Notes under the pieces: model-generated
The model's input: only the letters and a program-made list of their open reading frames with translations
What the model was told of the DNA's origin: nothing
Database searches by the model: none
Source: Shinisaurus crocodilurus
Lineage: Eukaryota > Chordata > Lepidosauria > Squamata > Shinisauridae
DNA length: 64,000 nt
Assembly: GCA_021292165.1 (NCBI GenBank)
Contig: CM037880.1
Coordinates: 28,790,232-28,854,231 of the forward strand
Direction of reading: 5' to 3'
Position numbers and translations under genes: made by a program
In this document: positions 49,381-57,989 of the stretch, piece after piece
Layout: each line of letters opens with the position of its first letter
How positions within the stretch are numbered: the first letter of the stretch is position 1

Positions 49381-50506
49381 CTATTTTCAATGAGACTTAC
49401 TCCCAGGTAAGTGTTTATGAGTTTCCAACCTAAAAGATTATTTTCCTCAAGATTTACCAGTTGTGTAAATAGGCTACAATGTGTTACATCTGATTATCAC
49501 TAAAGATCTAGGGCTGGTGATGGAAGAAACATATACCTTAAATTACTTTCAGACCACAACACTTCTCTTAAATGCCTCCCAAAAGGGGGCAGGGAAAACT
49601 CAGACTACTGGTTTTTGGAGCATTATCTGCTAGATGTAGATAATAGAGAATGTTCTAATACAAAGATTGTAGTAGAAGTAGCTCTTAATGTCAATAAATG
49701 GAATGGTGATGGGGAACACCAGCAGCACAGCTGGGAAAAGATGACAAAAGAACTCCAATTTCTCCAGATCATGCTGATATTCACACTTGTTTGGGCTACC
49801 AGTTGACATTCTAATTCATTTCCTAGCAGGTACATCCTGAACCAGGATAAACTACACATGAAGATTTCTGAATATCAACTCAAAATAGAGAACTTCACAT
49901 GCAACTATGTATGTTAGAGCCATAACATATATAGAGGCAGTATAGTGTGTAATGGTTAGTGTGTTGGACTGGGACTTGGAAGATCTGGGTTCTAGTCCCC
50001 GCTTGGCCATGGAGTTCACTAGGTGACTTTGGGCTAGTCACAGACTCTCAGCCTAACCTACCTCACAAGGTTGTTGTGAGGATAAGATGGAGAAGAGGAG
50101 GATGATTATGTAAGCTGCCTTGGGTTCCTTGCAGGAAAAAAGGTGGGATGTAAATATAGTAAACTAGCTGAAGGACCCATTCTTCGAATGGATTAAAAAA
50201 CTGATCACTACCTACCCTGTACTCCGAGTACTTTAACCCCCCCTTTCACCCCTTTAAGGGTTTTTTAAAGAAAGTTTTCACAACGTAGTTTTTACTAGTG
50301 ATCCATAAGCCACAACCATGCCAAATTTCAGTTTTCTAGCTTAAAGGGAAATAGGAGATAAATTGATGAGCCAGGAGTCAGGGCTCTCACATTTATATAG
50401 AGATAGATCAGTGTTCTCCAACCTTGGGTCCCTAGATGTTTTTGGCCTACAACTCCCAGCATGCCCCAGCCAGAAACATCTGGGGACCCAAGGTTGGAGA
50501 ACACTG

Positions 50507-50537
<31 letters not shown>

Positions 50538-51654
50538 ATAAGTATGTAAGCTGGTGCAGATATTACCATAGCTAGCATTCAACCCCTATAGATAACTACT
50601 CAACTTGCTGTTCTGCATTGTAACAGATGCATTGTAATGAAGTTGGGACACAGAGAAGATCGGACAGGCTAGGTTAGAAAAATGACAATATTTGTAATCA
50701 CGGAAGAGGCCCCCTGCTATTTTCTGAGCTATACTTTCAGATGCTAATTGGAACACAGAAAAAGAACTGAAAAATCTTTAGAAATGTAACATCTGCTCAA
50801 CCAGCTCTAATTCTAAACCACAGAAATACAGACCAACCATCTAGTTGAGAAAAGATGTCAAATTTCACAGCAAGTGAGAGGGCTCCGTCCTTAAAGGCAG
50901 CCTAAAATTCATTTTAAATGAATAAATGAGTTAGAGGTATCTGAATGTTTCATAAATTTGATTTGCTGCCTGCTTTGTCTCAGCTGACATGGGAAGAAAC
51001 ATGTAAAAATTCTATCATTTGCAGAAGTCTAGGGGTCAGTCTGTCTGTCTGGTCAACAAATGGCACAACCCAGAACAGAGAACAGGATCTTTGGAGGCAC
51101 CATGGCTCAGTGGTAAAGCATATGCTCTGCATGCAAAAGTTGCAGGTTCAATCCCAGGCATCTCTAGGTAGGGCTGGAAAAAATCTGCCAGTCAGTAGTG
51201 ACACTACTGGGCTAGATGAACCAAGGGCTGAATCAGTATACAGCAGCTTGCTGTGTTTCCAATGGAAGTCTCAAAGACAGTCACTAGGTGGCAGCTGCAT
51301 TCTCCAGTCTTCCAGGGAAGGAAATTCAGTATAATTATACACTTGCAGTATAGGACAGAACTACATGTTACACGTGTGCGTGAGTGCATGCGCGCGTGTG
51401 TGAGTGTTTAAAGCCCAAATGCTTCTTCAAGGGAAAAGCGGGTTTGAAGGAGAATTTGGAACAGAACAACAACAGGGTCTATGTGTGCTTAACCCTTTCA
51501 TAAGAATATAAGAATTGCTCTGCTGGATGACCAGACCAAGTCCAGCATTCTATTCACACAGCTGCTCACCAGCTGCTCACAGGAAGCCACAAGCAGGACA
51601 CGAGTGCAACAGCACCCTACCACCCATCTACTGCTTCTCTCCTCCAATCCCTCA

Positions 51655-51693
<39 letters not shown>

Positions 51694-54600
51694 AACACCA
51701 CCACTTTCTCTAAATGCTGAAGCAGGCATTAGCTGTCTGCAATACACAGTCATATCCCACATCATAACCAGCTCAACCATTAAGGAACCATTTCCCATCC
51801 CTTTAAGGTGAAATCCTATACATGTTTAGACATGCATAGGATTGTGTGACTGTCTGGCTGGGGTATGTTCGGAGTTGTAGGCCTTTTTTCTGGCTAGACA
51901 TGCACAGGGTTGTGTCCTTAGTTTTCTTTGTCATTTTCAAAGGAAAACAATGTTAAACAATTTGCAAAACTATTCTGAGGATGGGAGAGGGGAGAAGAGG
52001 GGTGATGGTATCACATCTGCCAGCTAATCTGCACTCTGTGAAGCTGGCTTCTGCCACAAATTCACAGGGCTGGTTCGGAGATCAACCCTAAAGAGGAATA
52101 GGTATGTTGGCCAAGAAAATGATGAGTGGCAGGTTTCCAGACCTGCAGCCCCACCACTCTGATAAAGAATATTTGTATGCAGCCTAGACTGATTTCATCC
52201 ATCTGAAGTGAATGGGACCTAATCCACTTAAATACAATCATTTCAGCTTCACTTACTTGATTTCTTTGAGATATGCACACATTCATTGTTCCAAAGAGCC
52301 CTTTGGTGCTCAACTGGATTCCCCAAATAAATTAACTGTGCTTTATACTATTTCAAAGAGAACACACTCTACACCTGGAGAATTTTACACTCCATGGCAG
52401 TAAAATATTGTAGACCTAGAGCACTGCTGAGCTGAGATCTATGCAAAATATATTAAAACGACAACACACACGTATAAAATAAGCTGATTGGTCTTGGGAG
52501 CCCACCCTTGAAAAAAATGTGCAAGAAGTGGGGTGTGCAATAGTTGTACCTGCCAGTCACATGCAAGAAACACGGATGGCATTGCCACGACTTACTTGCA
52601 CTCTTAGGCTCCAGCTAGAATATTGCACCGAGCTTTGTAAATTACCAGCTATATTACTGCTACTACCTAACATGCATTTAGCATGCCTGTAAAGAACACA
52701 GAAGATGGGTAAAAGGAAGGTTAATTAATTAATTAATTAATTCTATTATTAACATTTATTTATTATTACATTTATATCCCAACTTTTTTCCTCATGCAAG
52801 GAACCCAAGGTGGCTTACATAGTCCTCCTCCTCCTCTCCATTTTATCCTCACAACAACCCTGTGAGGTAGGTTAGGCTGAGAGTCAGTGACTGGCCCAAA
52901 GTCACCCAGTGAGCTTCATGGCTAAGCGGGGACTAGAACCCAGGATCTCCCGAGTCCCAGCCCAACACTCTAACCACCACGCCACACGGGATCTCTTATA
53001 TACTGCCTTATTTGTATAAAAAGCCATCAAGGTGGTATACAACACTTTAACGATGGCAAGGAGCTCAGAAGAGGCGAGGGAACGGCAGAGGTGGTGCTTC
53101 CCAGGTCATCTTTTAAAACGGGCGTCAAACCTCTTTCAGTCCGAGGGCCGAATTCAATTTTGGAGACACTCTTGGGGCCCACATTCCAGTGACGGGTGGG
53201 GCTGAAGGCAAAGGGGCGTGGCAAAAATACCGGTGTGTTTTAGCTTAAAGATGCACCCCTGCCCTATATCCTGTTCAGCTGCATACATGCCAAGAGGTGG
53301 TGGCAGGGCAGCAACCAAGTCTCTCCGAAGGCCTCTGTGAGAGACCTCCCTCCCACCAGAGCAACTACAGTGCTGCAATGGAAGCATCCCAGGTGCCAGG
53401 GATAGTACACAGTTCTGCAGGGCACTGGAGTCAGGCGCGGAGAACTACACGTCCCAGGGATCCTTGTGACTGGAATGCTCCTGCTGCAGAGATCTAGGCC
53501 TCCGCCCCTGGTGCCTAGATCTCTGGAGCAGGAGCATTCCAGTCACAAGGATCCCTGGGACGTGTAGTTCTCTCCAGATCCCTGGGACGTGTAGTTCTCT
53601 CCAGTGTTGCTGTTGAAAGAAAAATAGTAATTTGTGTGTTAGTCTGCATACAGATGTAGCATGTTGGTTTTTTATATATAGCAAGCAGAGTGTAGCAAGC
53701 GTTATACATTTAGAGAGGATAAGTCCAGTAGAGAGAAAAAGAAGAAGAACTTTAGACTGAGATTAACAGTACCTATAACATGGCTGCTGCCTGACCAGCA
53801 CACACACACACACACACGTCACCAGCAATAGATTACATAACATACTGGTTTTCACACATTTCTTGAGCACTGCCAAGAATAGCCTAGGAAAAACACGGGG
53901 AATCCTGTGACGCCTACACATAAACAATGTTTCGCAGTGCCTGATAGCAAACCATCTGTACTGTAAATTAAAACTCGTAATGTGTTGTTAATACTTCAGC
54001 ATCCAGACCTTGCCATGCCCACTATCCTGGGAAGGGAAGGTGTGGTGGGCAGGGAGGACTGACTGACTCGTGTGCGGAGGGGGCTGAAGCCTATTGTGAA
54101 CCAGGCTGGAATCTGGAAGGTCTGTGTGCAGCCCAGAATTTGGGGTGAAGCTTTCTGAACAGGAGTTCTTATTCTGAACTGTCCCAATTCCACACCCACC
54201 CATCGCTATGTATACATAGGCAGATTTAAACAATTGATTGATTTAACTAATACAATCTTCTACTACGTTTTCTCTGCGCAAAGCTTATTTATTTATTTGT
54301 TTGTTTATTATTACATTTATATCCTGCCTTTCCCCCCCTCTCTTGCAAGGAACCCAAAGCAGCTTACATGGTTCCCCCCTCCTTTCCATTTTATCCTCAC
54401 AACAAGCCTGTGAGGTAGGTTAGGCTGAGAGTCAGTGACTGGCCCAAAGTCACCCAGGGTGCTTCATGGCCGAGTGGGGACTAGAACCCGGATCTCCCGA
54501 GTCCCAGCCCAACACTCTAACCACTATACCACACTGGCTCTGAAATGAATGCCCCAATATACAGTGCTCTAAATCATAAATGTTGTACAGAAATCTATTC

Positions 54601-56026
54601 CCTAGATTTACGCAAGACTCTCAAGGAGAGGTCAGATACTTTTGTAGTCAATAACAGGTCGCTGGCAACACCCAGTGAGATCTGGGCCTCCTCAAGAATT
54701 TAGGGTATGTTGTTATTTACAGTCACCCAGGGCCTAGATGATTGTAAATAACAACATACCACTATTGCTAAAGCACTACGATTAAAAATGCCAGCAAGAA
54801 AGTGATAATAAAAATCATCCTTGAAAAGAAAGAAGCCATTCTGCAGATACAGCTATCTGTAAATTAGGATGAGTAATAAAAGCAGTTAATTTCCTAACGA
54901 GTAATTAACATAATGCACACTTGGAGAAAGAATTAGTTGGACCAGTTATTGATTTTGTTGCAGTTTAATCAATAAAAGTATCTATCACCTTCTCTGAAAA
55001 GTAGTTTAAGCTGCTGGCCAAGTCAATAACAGGAGATCAATTAAATATATCAAGAAACCTTTTGTTGCAGACTGTTGGACTGTGTACGTTCAAAGCATAC
55101 TTACGCAGAAAGATAGTTGCACATAAGTCAGTAGAACTTACTTCCAAATAAACATGTTCAGATTTGTTATTTTTTAAAGAATTGTTACTACAATTTTATC
55201 CTACCCTCTCCGCAAGTAGCCCAGACGTGTGTGTCTGTTTTAAAGAATGGTGTGTGATTGGTTAAGAGGCAGCAACCTGCCCAAATTCATAGATGAACAG
55301 ATATTTCTGAATCTGGTTTTCCCACATCCAAAGCATCCCTCGAGCCAATACTCTTCACTGATTCATCTCCTATTAAATGCTGTAAATAATGCAGGCTTAT
55401 GATCTGCATGTATCCACATGCCACAAAAATAAATAAAATACACAGAGGTCAAAATCCACTGGGAAATCTCTTGAAAAAGGTGTGCTTGTTGTGCAAGAGC
55501 CCACCCGCAAGCACAGTTTTGCCACTGGAGTACCATTTAGTGAAATATAAGCCCTGATTCTTCCTTTAAGCTTGCAGCAATCAACCGGACAGCTGCAGTT
55601 GGATCCTCTGCATGTTGATGTAGAAGTAAGGCTCGCTGATCTCAATGGCATTTGCTCCTAAATCAGTGTGCATATAGTACTTCAGCCTACGAAGAATTTA
55701 AAGGCATAATCCTATGCATGTTTAGACAGAAAAAAGTCCTACAACTCCCAGCATGCCCCATATGTCTTTTTGCGCCCTAAAAAACATATATTTGACTCTT
55801 ACATATTTAGCAGGGCCGGTGCAAGGCAGTTTGGTGCCCTAGGCAAGATCAGATATTTAGCGCCCCCCCTCCCACTTGAGCCCTCACTCCCTATTTCTGC
55901 CACCCCCTTTAGCCCTGCGCCCTAGGCAGCTGCCTAGTTGGCCTAATGGTAGCACCGGCCCTGATATTTAGTGTAACTAAAATAACCCCATACACATCTC
56001 TGAAGCACATATCCCTGGAGAGAGGT

Positions 56027-56100
<74 letters not shown>

Positions 56101-57234
56101 AATGCTCATGAAAGCTAAGAGAAAACCAGCCAGACACGTGTGACACTGGACAGCAGCTGCCAGTAGAGGGTGCTGTTTGGTTGGTTTTTAAGCTTCTAAG
56201 CAGGACTATCAAACTGGAGCAGGGAAAAAAGTTTGAATATGAGCTGCAATATTCTTTAAGTGGCAGCAGCCCCGCAGCCATTCCTCCCAGCCATTCCCAC
56301 AGCCATTCCCTTTCCTTGGAGGACAGAACTGTGTGAGCCACGTGGTCTGCCCTGCACCCCTAAACTGGCCCGCTGCCCTCGGGCGTGGTGGAGGATGCTA
56401 TCCCATTGCCAGTGCTGACGTAAGATTTAAGTACGATTCCTGCTGGCTTCTGTACATTGAATGGAGGGTGGGCGCCACCTTGTCCTTTGCTTCAAGCAGC
56501 AAAATATATTGTCCACAACCATTCTAAGCTTCCCCTGGCACTGGTTCCTGAGGTAGGGTGGAATTAGAAGCGTGGTGCCTGCTGTAACAGCACTGGGTGA
56601 AATGCTGGCCAACAATTTTTATAAACTGCAAAGGCATCTTCTCTAAACAAACCGGATTCAAAGTATAAGGCAAGGGTAAACAATGTGGTGCCCACGGGCA
56701 ACACAGAGGCCCCCAAACACCTTTCTTGGTATCCACTGAGGTGCCCGGCCCCTTCCAATTTTAAAAAATGAACCCGTGTTCTTACTGGCAACTGGGGTTG
56801 CTTCAAAGCAAACTGAGGGCCTGCAGCTGCTGCCATCCTCATTTCCCATGAATGCCTCTGGGCCACGCGTGGGGCTCAGAGACATTCTTAGGAAATGAAG
56901 AGGGCGGGTGGCTGCAGGCTGATGCTTAAAAAGAAGGGAATACACCTCCCATGGCAGCCGCTTTGTGATGGTGCCCAGGACAGTTTCTCAAATTGCCAAA
57001 TGTGCCCACTGCCCGAAAGGGTAGCCTACCCCTGCTATAAGGAGTCTTTTTCACCCACCATAAGCTCTTCACAATCCTTTCCTCTTCGTGAAGGTATTTC
57101 TGTCTTTCTTGCTCCACCAGGTGGCGCTGCCGTTGTACGGGATCTTCCAGCCTCTTTGCTCTTTCGATCACTTTGTCATTGATTTCCAGCTCGGCTTTCT
57201 TCACCATGGCCCTCAGCGTCTCCTGGTTCTGCAG
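25547..57234 (-). CDS. KIAA1217: KIAA1217 (sickle tail homologue, SKT), C-terminal ten exons
   Basis: Scaffold protein related to SRCIN1/p140Cap; mouse Skt is needed for intervertebral disc development. Ten exons, all joining in phase, give about 1207 residues of roughly 1900. In order: a coiled-coil exon rich in charged heptads (57234-57059), two short helical exons (49119-48989, 46285-46138), a Ser/Thr/Pro-rich exon (43798-43306), a Lys/Glu helical exon (42175-42007), a hexaproline exon (41416-41265), an acidic exon (38255-38109), a 522-codon exon (28925-27360) and two C-terminal exons. The large exon carries the signature KKPVIIIFDEPMDIRSAYKR, an acidic run and FKFKFPKKQLAAL. SRCIN1 is excluded because the large exon matches SKT. 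The first exons lie beyond 64000. It is convergent with ARHGAP21. Confidence 0.93.
26740..26865 (-). CDS. KIAA1217: KIAA1217 penultimate exon
   Basis: Acceptor tttctcacag, donor CAG|gtagtt, 42 codons in phase 0. Reads ASTSTSQTSRMPIPAVTK and ends KLQDQRQYRQ, joining directly to ANGSAKKAGGD of the last exon. Basic, Ser/Pro-rich. Confidence 0.93.
27360..28925 (-). CDS. KIAA1217: KIAA1217 large exon
   Basis: Acceptor cccctag, donor AAG|gtactt, 522 codons in phase 0. The first codon is GTG (Val), an internal codon and not a start. The N-terminal third is poorly conserved. The middle has KKPVIIIFDEPMDIRSAYKR, then KRLSTIFEECDEELEKMM and an acidic Glu run. FKFKFPKKQLAALTQAIRTG and YRTLDSLEQTIKQLESTISE mark the conserved end. 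This is the strongest gene-identifying segment in the window. Confidence 0.95.
28926..30744. other. KIAA1217 intron, nothing recognised
   Basis: No exon or repeat that I can name in 1.8 kb; unusually free of SINEs compared with the rest of the gene. Confidence 0.4.
30745..31150. mobile_element. ggatccag-end DNA element split by a hAT MITE
   Basis: Begins ggttggatctagattta and ends tcctggatccagccc in inverted sense. The interior matches 43975-44195. A 135-bp hAT MITE is inserted at 30979. Confidence 0.65.
30979..31113. mobile_element. hAT-type foldback MITE, perfect TSD
   Basis: A 135-bp almost perfect palindrome with ends cagtgtttctcaacctt. Exact 8-bp duplication ccctaatg at 30971-30978 and 31114-31121. 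Arms are nearly identical, implying a recent insertion. Confidence 0.92.
31151..31954. other. KIAA1217 intron, nothing recognised
   Basis: No exon or clear repeat family; open frames are short and without features. Confidence 0.4.
31955..32473. mobile_element. Palindromic DNA element related to 280-902
   Basis: Ends gacctggctcacacataatg and gcatgtgcaaaccaggtc are inverted. The interior has three tandem aacaatccatggtttaa units (32268-32322) and taaccatgg palindromes. No TSD identified. Confidence 0.6.
32474..33843. other. KIAA1217 intron, mostly unassigned
   Basis: About 32550-32640 has a small dispersed repeat (gtgcaatcctatatatg / gtgtgcatagg). The rest is unassigned. Confidence 0.4.
33844..34180. 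mobile_element. hAT-type nonautonomous element
   Basis: Ends caggtgtggggaacctc and ggttcctcacccctg are inverted. Flanks cttttaaa and ctttaaaa differ at one base, consistent with an aged 8-bp TSD. Relatives at about 53118-53250 and 58205-58530. Confidence 0.72.
34726..34900 (-). mobile_element. 5S-rRNA-derived SINE with CR1-like tail
   Basis: In inverse orientation: ggtctcccatccaagtaata, ccctgcttagctttcca and the tail catagagttggaaggggcct. The 5S intermediate element and C box are recognisable. Confidence 0.83.
35765..35925 (+). mobile_element. CR1/L2-like LINE 3' fragment
   Basis: Carries gttgctggggaacatgggt, ggccactgtgtgaacagaat and the end gctcttcttatgtcc; the same family occurs inverted at 42790, 51498, 60405 and 61135. 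Confidence 0.65.
36147..36275. mobile_element. hAT-type foldback MITE, 8-bp TSD
   Basis: Starts cagttttccccaacctgg; foldback through ctgcagctcccatca / gatgggagttgtag. Exact duplication tcctacat at 36139-36146 and 36276-36283, though the right terminus is mutated (gcta instead of actg). Confidence 0.75.
36841..37005 (+). mobile_element. 5S-rRNA-derived SINE with CR1-like tail
   Basis: Best preserved 5S segment: gctaagcagggtcaggcctg and ttaatacttggatgggagac, as in the 3' half of 5S rRNA, then tttcctgcattgagcaggg and the CR1-type end. Confidence 0.87.
37006..38108. other. KIAA1217 intron, one LINE tail
   Basis: An L2-like 3' tail (aaccacccagagagctccag, ttgggcggtatagg) lies at 37590-37650. The rest is unassigned. 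Confidence 0.45.
38109..38255 (-). CDS. KIAA1217: KIAA1217 exon: acidic segment
   Basis: Acceptor attcttag, donor CAG|gtatga, 49 codons, phase 0 at both ends. Begins ESSEDAYQGAQLKVPKED and ends KDEEEEEGDRIMAELQ, matching the SKT motif before the large exon. Confidence 0.91.
38280..40060. mobile_element. Composite of nested inverted repeats
   Basis: Two long inverted pairs: 38535-38638 with 39549-39649, and 39370-39467 with 39911-40006. Edges show gttagcacgatacgg and gctgtctcgtgcgaatccag, like the family at 280-902. A TA-flanked MITE sits inside (38815-39061). No transposase frame seen. Outer limits are approximate. Confidence 0.6.
38815..39061. mobile_element. Mariner/Tigger-like MITE
   Basis: Inverted ends cagtcatgccttggttt and cagtaataccttggatt (complement), flanked by TA on both sides (38813-38814, 39062-39063). 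247 bp, no coding capacity. The TA duplication and CAGT-type ends fit Tc1/mariner/pogo. Confidence 0.78.
40595..41095. mobile_element. Nonautonomous DNA element (gcaatcctat-end family)
   Basis: Ends gggtgcaatcctat and ccataggattgc are inverted, with TTA/TTAG flanks. GC-rich interior with paired ctccgaggttgga motifs, shared with 23828-24262. Confidence 0.55.
41108..41155. repeat. CA-rich microsatellite
   Basis: Cactcactcacac grading into a pure CA run. Confidence 0.9.
41265..41416 (-). CDS. KIAA1217: KIAA1217 exon: hexaproline segment
   Basis: Acceptor attttcag, 152 bp. Contains six prolines followed by RRSYLIGSGLSTRLGEVSY, a potential SH3-ligand type region. The donor is AAG|gtctga, a weak match to the consensus. 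The end is supported by phase (next exon starts in phase 0) and by alignment with the remembered human junction. Confidence 0.88.
41680..41850 (-). mobile_element. 5S-rRNA-derived SINE with CR1-like tail
   Basis: Inverse copy: tctcccatccaagtaataac, gaccctgcttagctttcc, tail tagagttagaaggagccta. Lies 264 bp upstream of the KIAA1217 hexaproline exon on the - strand. Confidence 0.84.
42007..42175 (-). CDS. KIAA1217: KIAA1217 exon: Lys/Glu helix
   Basis: Acceptor ctgattag, donor TCTG|gtaagg, 169 bp. Reads KAEKKWEEKRQNRDHYNGKE and EFEKLLEEAQANIMKSIPNL, highly conserved in SKT; ends with the first base of a Glu codon. Confidence 0.94.
42257..42370. mobile_element. Small palindromic MITE (ggatccagattta family)
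   Basis: Inverted ends gggttcgatccagattta and taaatctggatctaaccca. Similar copies at about 45875-46040 and 11085-11200. Confidence 0.6.
42790..43290 (-). mobile_element. CR1/L2-like LINE 3' end
   Basis: On the - strand a decayed coding end reads about NSLPQDVVMATSLDGLKRGF, followed by a 3' UTR ending in the tgggaaacccacaag block. It ends 16 bp from the KIAA1217 exon donor at 43306. Confidence 0.68.
43306..43798 (-). CDS. KIAA1217: KIAA1217 exon: Ser/Thr/Pro-rich linker
   Basis: Acceptor ttttgcag, donor GAG|gtacaa, 493 bp. Opens HVTDGLLTGVDPSQAAQYSA, includes MEKATAAEVLRNQED, then a low-complexity Ser/Thr/Pro/Ala stretch, and ends with the conserved MQSLFIEELHNASTRNRALS block. Confidence 0.92.
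43975..44195. mobile_element. ggatccag-end DNA element
   Basis: Inverted ends gggttggatccagattta and cctggatccaaccca. Interior shares ccacagcagcctctccag with 30745-31150. Confidence 0.65.
44196..45870. other. KIAA1217 intron, nothing recognised
   Basis: No exon or named repeat in 1.7 kb. Small open frames lack support. Confidence 0.4.
46138..46285 (-). CDS. KIAA1217: KIAA1217 exon: helical segment
   Basis: Acceptor ctttgcag, donor CGGAG|gtgatt, 148 bp. Reads EFPTLQNKMRAILRIEVEAV and KEEPHKLDILLKRVRSM, ending TLTTLR plus two bases of the next Arg codon. This block is shared with SRCIN1 and is among the best conserved in the family. Confidence 0.93.
46318..46501. repeat. Tetranucleotide repeats and a LINE-like tail
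   Basis: GAAA run at 46318-46346, a LINE-like piece gatgggcaattcataaatat with TAAA repeat near 46410-46452, then GAAA and GATA runs to 46501. Confidence 0.75.
47644..47815 (+). mobile_element. 5S-rRNA-derived SINE with CR1-like tail
   Basis: Head ggcctatggcttatgctggc, 5S core ggaaagctaagcagggtcag, ttacttggatgggagacc, then the CR1-like tail. Immediately followed by an inverse tRNA SINE. Confidence 0.86.
47816..48415 (-). mobile_element. tRNA-derived SINE split by an insertion
   Basis: Inverse SINE parts at 47816-47960 (aggaagctgccttataccga, ggattgaacctgg) and 48370-48415 (gaccttctgcatgcaaagca, ctctaccactgagct). About 409 bp between them is an insertion with a large hairpin. Confidence 0.78.
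47961..48369. mobile_element. Foldback DNA element inside a SINE
   Basis: Arms 48029-48129 and 48130-48231 pair almost perfectly about GTTAAC, with no loop, and include cttttacgtaaaa, gtgctttgtttttcatg and ccagggacctgg. The margins are GC-rich. No coding capacity. Superfamily unknown. Confidence 0.7.
48488..48794. mobile_element. hAT-type nonautonomous element
   Basis: Ends caaggtgggcaaca and gttgcccacccttg are inverted. Flanks ctttagat and ctttatat differ at one base, an aged 8-bp TSD. It ends about 195 bp from the KIAA1217 exon at 48989. Confidence 0.74.
48989..49119 (-). CDS. KIAA1217: KIAA1217 exon: helical segment
   Basis: Acceptor atcttttccag, donor AAAG|gtgcct, 131 bp. The first base completes the Cys codon, then ELESFVEDLKKESMTANRLV and FLLRQVGEAVASLK. 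The open frame continues about 50 codons upstream into the intron, but that part lies behind a strong polypyrimidine tract and is treated as intronic. Confidence 0.92.
49336..49380. repeat. CA microsatellite
   Basis: About 22 CA units with one CG interruption. Confidence 0.95.
49434..49933. other. KIAA1217 intron, nothing recognised
   Basis: Unassigned. The small open frames on both strands lack splice support. Confidence 0.4.
49934..50163 (+). mobile_element. Sauria-type SINE, near full length
   Basis: Head with A-box-like tgtgtaatggttagtgtgtt and B-box ggttctagtcc, body gtgactttgggctagtcaca, end ccttgggttccttgcagg. The most complete copy in forward orientation. Confidence 0.86.
50409..50506. 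mobile_element. hAT-type foldback MITE, internally deleted
   Basis: Same family as 30979-31113; 98 bp after loss of part of one arm. Exact 8-bp duplication agatagat at 50401-50408 and 50507-50514, inside a GATA repeat. Confidence 0.86.
50507..50536. repeat. GATA microsatellite
   Basis: About seven AGAT units next to the hAT MITE. Confidence 0.9.
50537..51092. other. KIAA1217 intron, nothing recognised
   Basis: No named feature. Confidence 0.4.
51093..51259 (+). mobile_element. tRNA-derived SINE
   Basis: A-box-like tggctcagtggtaaagca, B-box ggttcaatccc and the family body cagtagtgacactactgggc. Head intact. Confidence 0.83.
51498..51650 (-). mobile_element. CR1/L2-like LINE 3' fragment
   Basis: cataagaatataagaattgc, tccagcattctattcacaca and gaagccacaagcaggacacg, as in 60405 and 61135. 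Confidence 0.62.
51656..51689. repeat. CA microsatellite
   Basis: Seventeen CA units. Confidence 0.95.
51922..52737. other. KIAA1217 intron, nothing recognised
   Basis: Unassigned except for a TTAA-type repeat just before 52740. Confidence 0.4.
52738..52993 (-). mobile_element. Sauria-type SINE
   Basis: Inverse copy with tail ttattattacatttatatcc, body gtcagtgactggcccaaagt and head ctctaaccaccacgccacac. Confidence 0.86.
53441..53604. repeat. Foldback repeat with extra half-arm
   Basis: Arms 53441-53499 and 53513-53571 pair through cacgtcccagggatcc and the Alu-like site gatctaggc. A 28-bp part of the right arm (atccctgggacgtgtagttc) is repeated directly after it. Confidence 0.7.
54284..54541 (-). 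mobile_element. Sauria-type SINE
   Basis: Inverse copy: TTTA/TTTG tail, cagtgactggcccaaagtca, head ctctaaccactataccacac. Full length. Confidence 0.86.
54542..55697. other. KIAA1217 intron, nothing recognised
   Basis: An inverted pair ttgttatttacag / attgtaaataacaacata lies at about 54700-54760. A small dispersed repeat is near 55100-55160. Otherwise unassigned. Confidence 0.4.
55811..55963. mobile_element. hAT-type MITE with 8-bp TSD
   Basis: Ends cagggccggtgc and gcaccggccctg are perfectly inverted. Exact duplication atatttag at 55803-55810 and 55964-55971. 153 bp, family distinct from the cagtgtt type. Confidence 0.88.
56028..56097. repeat. Compound GT-GA microsatellite
   Basis: A GT run (56028-56060) passes directly into a GA run (56061-56097); the strand is purine-rich over the second half. 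Confidence 0.95.
56671..57034. mobile_element. hAT-type nonautonomous element next to a splice donor
   Basis: Ends caagggtaaacaatg and ggtagcctacccctg; flanks gtataagg and ctataagg differ at one base. The interior (cagtttctcaaattgccaaa) matches 4908-5445. It ends 24 bp from the KIAA1217 donor at 57058. Confidence 0.74.
57059..57234 (-). CDS. KIAA1217: KIAA1217 exon: coiled coil
   Basis: Acceptor tgtcacag, donor TTATG|gtgggt, 176 bp. Reads LQNQETLRAMVKKAELEIND and ends EEERIVKSL plus TG of a Cys codon completed in the next exon. The charged heptad pattern indicates a coiled coil. A hAT-type element ends only 24 bp beyond the donor. Confidence 0.92.
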
Positions 57235-57474
57235 CTGTGACACAAAAGGAATCAGCTGCAATCTCCCGGGCCCGACTAATGTCCCCTTGCACCTGAATAC
57301 ATCGTACCACTCAAAAGTGGGTTTGGATAAACAACTCTGCAGCTGAATGCACCTTTAAAAGCAAACAAACCAAAAACCTTTTCCCTCCAACTTTACACAC
57401 AAATAAATGTCATTTCAAGGAGAAGAGAACAGGGAAAGGGGAAAGAGCACCATTGCTATGAATGTGGAAACCAG

Positions 57475-57600
57475 CCTTCGCCGACCTGATGCCCTCCAGA
57501 TGTGACGAACTACAATTCCCATCCAAGGCCAAGCTGGCTGGGGACAATGGGAATTGCAGTCCAACACATTTGGAGGGCACCAGGCTGGGGAAGGCTGAGA
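57475..57600. mobile_element. Foldback MITE of the ccccaacctgg type
   Basis: Arms gatgccctccagatgtgacg and the complement of aacacatttggagggcacca enclose aattcccat / atgggaatt. Related copies at 57990-58105 and 61986-62124. No clear TSD found. Confidence 0.55.
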
Positions 57601-57989
57601 TGAGCCCTGCATCCAAATTCCAGCAGGGCGTTGGCAATCCGGATGTGTGTTGAGTTCATCGCACTTCAGCATATCAGGCAACAATTTCACACAGGGCTGG
57701 AGCCTTTATGGGCTCTTTAATGCGGCATTATCTGGCACAACTAAGCTGTCAGCAATGATTTTAGCAAGCCGCAGCAGCTGCTCTTCCAGAAGACGGCACA
57801 AATGGATCATTCTGTTCTGCAGGCACTTCTTAAAATTGTTTTATGGGAAAGAGCACATCAAATCCAGCTGTCACCTTTTGGCAGCTGGGTGGAGCCAAGG
57901 GGTGAGGCCTGAGGCGGGTTGGGCAAAACACGGAGCGAAGTCGAGAAGAGCGGCTGCCGCGGCTGCTGCTTCTGCATCAGCTTTTCTCC

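Noticed and set aside
55909..56341. Open frames through the GT-GA microsatellite
   Set aside because: Low-complexity translation of a simple repeat; no coding evidence.
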